A stretch of DNA of 64,000 nucleotides. It comes from Proteles cristata cristata. Taxonomy: Eukaryota; Chordata; Mammalia; Carnivora; Hyaenidae. This document shows positions 60,936 through 64,000 of this stretch, one piece after another (the first letter of the stretch is position 1; the number at the start of each line of letters is the position of its first letter). Under the pieces are notes generated by a model, which was not told where the DNA came from, did no database searches, and saw nothing but the letters and a program-made list of their open reading frames with translations. The stretch lies in assembly GCA_017311185.1 (NCBI GenBank), contig JAESUZ010001712.1, positions 1,612,001 to 1,676,000 of the forward strand, given 5' to 3'. The position numbers and the translations under genes are program-made.

Positions 60936-61768
60936 CTAAACAAAGAAATAACAAAGATTAATTAATATTAAGTATTTGAAATAATTCTTATTTCATGATT
61001 AATACCAAGTCAGTGATACTTTTAAACTTTAGCATAATTACATAAAGCAACAGATTATAGAATGTAATTAAAGGATAAATTGAAACATTCTAGAATATGT
61101 AGAAAAGTTCACTGTAATTAAATAAGAGTAATTTAGAGTGTATTAAACAGAAAGCATGCCATAAATCACACCCCCCCCCAACGTGGTTTTTAGAAAGATT
61201 TCTTTTCCTATTCATGCAAAAGATCAGAAACAATTAGGAAAAATACCACACAATAAATCTAGGGGTATATGCTCCCCAAGTAGCAAGGCAATATAAAATC
61301 AGAGCTCTTACCAAGGAACTTTTAAAAAAATGATATTAAGATATTCTAAAGATTTTTTAAAGATTTTTTTAAAAGGTTGCATTCTACATTCTAGATTGTT
61401 TTACAAAGATTAAAAAAAACCCTAGTTATCACAAATTCAAACTCGTTAAAATTCTATACACATTATCCTTCAAATCAAAGATGTTAAAAATACAAAGATA
61501 AAATATAATTTTAGATTTCAAAATATAAGCAGAAAATTATTTTGGAAGTAATTTTCTGCCTTGGTTTTCATAACTGTTAACTCAGAGAAAATACAGGTAT
61601 GACCATTCCAAAGAGCATTAGATCACTGAGACATTGTGGTGCATAATTCATGCATTTTGATTATTAGATGACATGCAAAATTTCTGTGACTGTGCAACTG
61701 TTGCTTAAGACATGCAGCAGTGGCCCTGTGCCATGAGATACCTTGGGGGGCAGCTAGAAAGTGCTCTG
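60936..61768 (-). other. HYCC1: HYCC1 intron sequence
   Basis: A+T-rich, with a C run at about 61170. It lies between the last exon and the candidate alternative exon, and no repeat is recognised. Confidence 0.6.
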
Positions 61769-62037
61769 CTAAAACTGCACTCTGCCAGGTGCGTTTATTC
61801 CATCCTCCATCATTTTTCTTACAGATTTTTGCCTCCTGATCTCTGGCAAGCCTTTGCTCTCAGCTCTAGGATCTGTGGCTGTTTCCTGTACACCCTGTAT
61901 ATGCTGAGCATCAATCTCTCCTAGTGTTCTGCCTTTTTCCCCATTCCCGGTTCTCTCTCCGGCCACATTTGTGACACTAATCTCAGGAATGACAAGGATG
62001 CCCAATTCAGTGGTATCATTACTGTTGTCAGGTTGCT
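61769..62037 (-). CDS. HYCC1: Candidate alternative terminal or cassette exon of HYCC1
   Basis: Acceptor TTATCATCTTCAATTCTAG is strong and leads into an open frame of 88 codons ending at TAG (61769-61771). It enters in phase 1, as the standard last exon does, so one upstream exon could join either. The peptide is soluble and acidic (EQPDNSNDTTELGILVIPE, then ISVTNVAGERTGNGEKG), with no domain I recognise. A good internal donor, AAATCT/GTAAGA (61823/61822), would instead give a 215-bp cassette. Joining that to the last exon shifts the frame and stops at once (EIQN-stop). A minor isoform or a decayed exon are both possible. I have not been able to confirm use in transcripts. Confidence 0.5.
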
Positions 62038-64000
62038 CTAGAATTGAAGATGATAAGACAAAATGATGGCTGAAAACAAAACAAACTAAAAATGCAAAAC
62101 AAGAAAAACAAAAGATCCAAAACAAAAATCAGACAACTGAATGTTATGAATTAAGCCAAATATCTGCACTGTGGAAATTTCCATAATTTTCATTACTCTG
62201 ACAGCACTGGAAGCAGTAGGGTCATGTTCTTTAATTTTAAATGACAATGAAAAACCTCACGGAGAATCAATTCATGTTCTGCATTTTTTCACACACACAT
62301 TTGACACAGACCACGAAACAAATTGTTTTAGAAATCAAAATAGAATTTCTATTGTTTTAAAGATAATATTGTGACCACTGGGAATTTAGGTCAAGCCTTG
62401 GGCAAATGTTCCAGGATGTAGAGCCAAACCTCTGGCTCTTGTCATCATTAGGAACCAAGACACCTAGGAATTCCCCTTGTACATTTAAAATTCTATTTTT
62501 TTTTTATTAGATTACAATGAGGCTGGCTTAATAAACTACAGAACTGAGAAAATGAGTATTCACTCATAATATCATGGTTAGTAATGCTGCAAGTCAGTTT
62601 TTATCTCATACACCAGTCATTGTATGTATTAGTAAATGTTAATGCAGCTATGATACAATTATTCTATTCCTTAAGATTCATACTCATACCATAAATTTAG
62701 GCCAGCCCATAACAGTTCATTACTAAACTGGAGAAAAATAAAAATGGATTGGGAAAAACAACTTGGTGGTTGGTCCTTTATTCTGAAAACAGCCACTGTA
62801 ATCAAAACAAAGGAATGGAACTCCTAACCAGTTAATACTTATAGACATTTTATACTGTGTCTTAAATCACAAAGCATGGTTTTATTTAAATTTGTCAAGG
62901 AAATATCTGTAATAATTGGAAAAAATAACATAAATATATCTACCATGGATCAGTAATGAAAATTAAAGTTCAAAACAACACAAGACTATGTAAAACAGTA
63001 TATACTCTTAAACAATGTAGAACACAAATCTGTTTGAGAGACATTACCTACTACTTTCAAATGTTTCTCATGATAGGATTATCAAGCTCCCATTCATGGT
63101 GCTAAAGCATGTGAAACAGTAACAGGTAGTAAAAGAATGTAGGCCAGAGCCACATACTCCTAAGGGTCCCAAACTTTGCTATACATTAGTATCACTTGGG
63201 AATCTTTAAGAACTACTCATACCTGGCTCTCACCCTAGACATTCTGATTTAATTAGTATGAGGTCTGACCTAGACATTAAGATTTTTAAAAGGTCCTAGT
63301 GACTAATGGGCAGCAAAGTTTGGGAACCAATTCTCTATTCTAATAAATTCTTTCAAATTATGAAAACTTAAGGCAAAAGTTATTATGAATGTCCTGGGTA
63401 CTTCATGCCCAGCAGCAATATGCACTTCAGGAGGTCCTTGAAGCTTCATTTGACCCCTGCGCTGGTGGGCCAATGTGCTGGTATAATAATTTCCCATTTA
63501 CTTAGAGCTTTGTAAACCTCTGACTGGAGGTTCTCTAAATGAAATGTTTATTTCCTAAACAGGTCAAAGCGTGTTAGTGAGGTAGTTTTACCTCTAAAAG
63601 AGGTTAAATGAAATTTAAAAATTTCAATAGAGCCTATTTCCCCTTGCTAATAGCCATCAACAAAATGAAGCAAGTAAAAATCTGAGGTAAATGCCAAGGG
63701 CCACTGCAGCTGAGAGTAAAATCGTCAGGGCTGTTGGGTGACAGGCAAGACTTGCCCATTTATGTTACAGAAGCATTTTCACAAAAGATCTATTAGTGCA
63801 ACCATCTACTCCAGAAAAATTATGAACTGTAGAAATATCCAGACATTGCCAAGCCAATGAATACTAAAATTTAACAAATTTTAAAAGATATACATTGGTG
63901 GACTACCAAAATAAAAAACATTACTTACACTGAATGGCAGTAAACAGTTTTTTGGGGAGCATTTGGGTATATTATTCAATTATATTCTCTCCCATTTACA
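62038..64000 (-). other. HYCC1: HYCC1 intron sequence
   Basis: No further hyccin exon is recognised up to the window edge. It holds only a MER5-like fossil (63167-63325) and A+T-rich unique sequence. Confidence 0.6.
63167..63325. mobile_element. MER5-like hAT miniature transposon
   Basis: A perfect 14-bp terminal inverted repeat (TCCCAAACTTTGCT at 63167-63180, AGCAAAGTTTGGGA at 63312-63325) encloses MER5-type wording such as ATTAGTATCACTTGGGAATC and CATTCTGATTTAATTAGTA. Non-coding. Confidence 0.75.

Overview
This is mammalian nuclear DNA from a carnivore, most likely a cat-family species. The main evidence is about thirty copies of the carnivore tRNA-Lys-derived SINE, most of the form common in felids: a GGGGCGCCTGGGTGGCT head, a CT-rich middle and an AAATAAA tail. 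There are also carnivore-type L1 elements. The window is A+T-rich and gene-poor, and I see no bacterial-type genes, CRISPR arrays or CpG islands.

Right end (about 56.1-64 kb): the 3' end of HYCC1 (FAM126A, hyccin) on the minus strand. It has the last coding exon (60361-60935), an apparent 3' UTR of about 4.2 kb ending at an AATAAA signal (56125-56130), and intron sequence. An open exon-like segment at 61769-62037 has a good splice acceptor in the same phase as the last exon and may be an alternative terminal exon. Hyccin is a cytosolic partner of TTC7 and PI4KA, which make PI4P at the plasma membrane.

Left end (about 1.4-7.9 kb): the most interesting feature is a dead, intron-containing relative of ferroportin (SLC40A1) on the minus strand. 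Five consecutive exon remnants (equivalent to ferroportin exons 3-7) lie in the right order. Where I could check, lengths and intron phases match ferroportin, allowing for small deletions, but the frame is broken by at least four in-frame stops and several frameshifts. It is too diverged and too intron-rich to be a recent or processed copy. As I recall the human map, SLC40A1 lies in the same arm of chromosome 2 as HYCC2 (FAM126B) and HOXD, while HYCC1 lies near HOXA on chromosome 7. The pseudogene may therefore be the lost whole-genome-duplication partner of ferroportin.

Middle (about 8-56 kb): intergenic sequence built from nested mobile elements. It includes old L1s; a young 5'-truncated L1 with an apparent 3' transduction (10847-11938); a long minus-strand L1 with 5' UTR, ORF1 and ORF2 remnants (about 41.87-48.0 kb), itself interrupted by a solo LTR, SINEs and a second L1; an MLT1-type LTR; a MER2 DNA transposon; and MIR, L2 and MER5-like fossils. 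I see no convincing protein-coding gene there. The long chance reading frames lie in repeats or low-complexity sequence.
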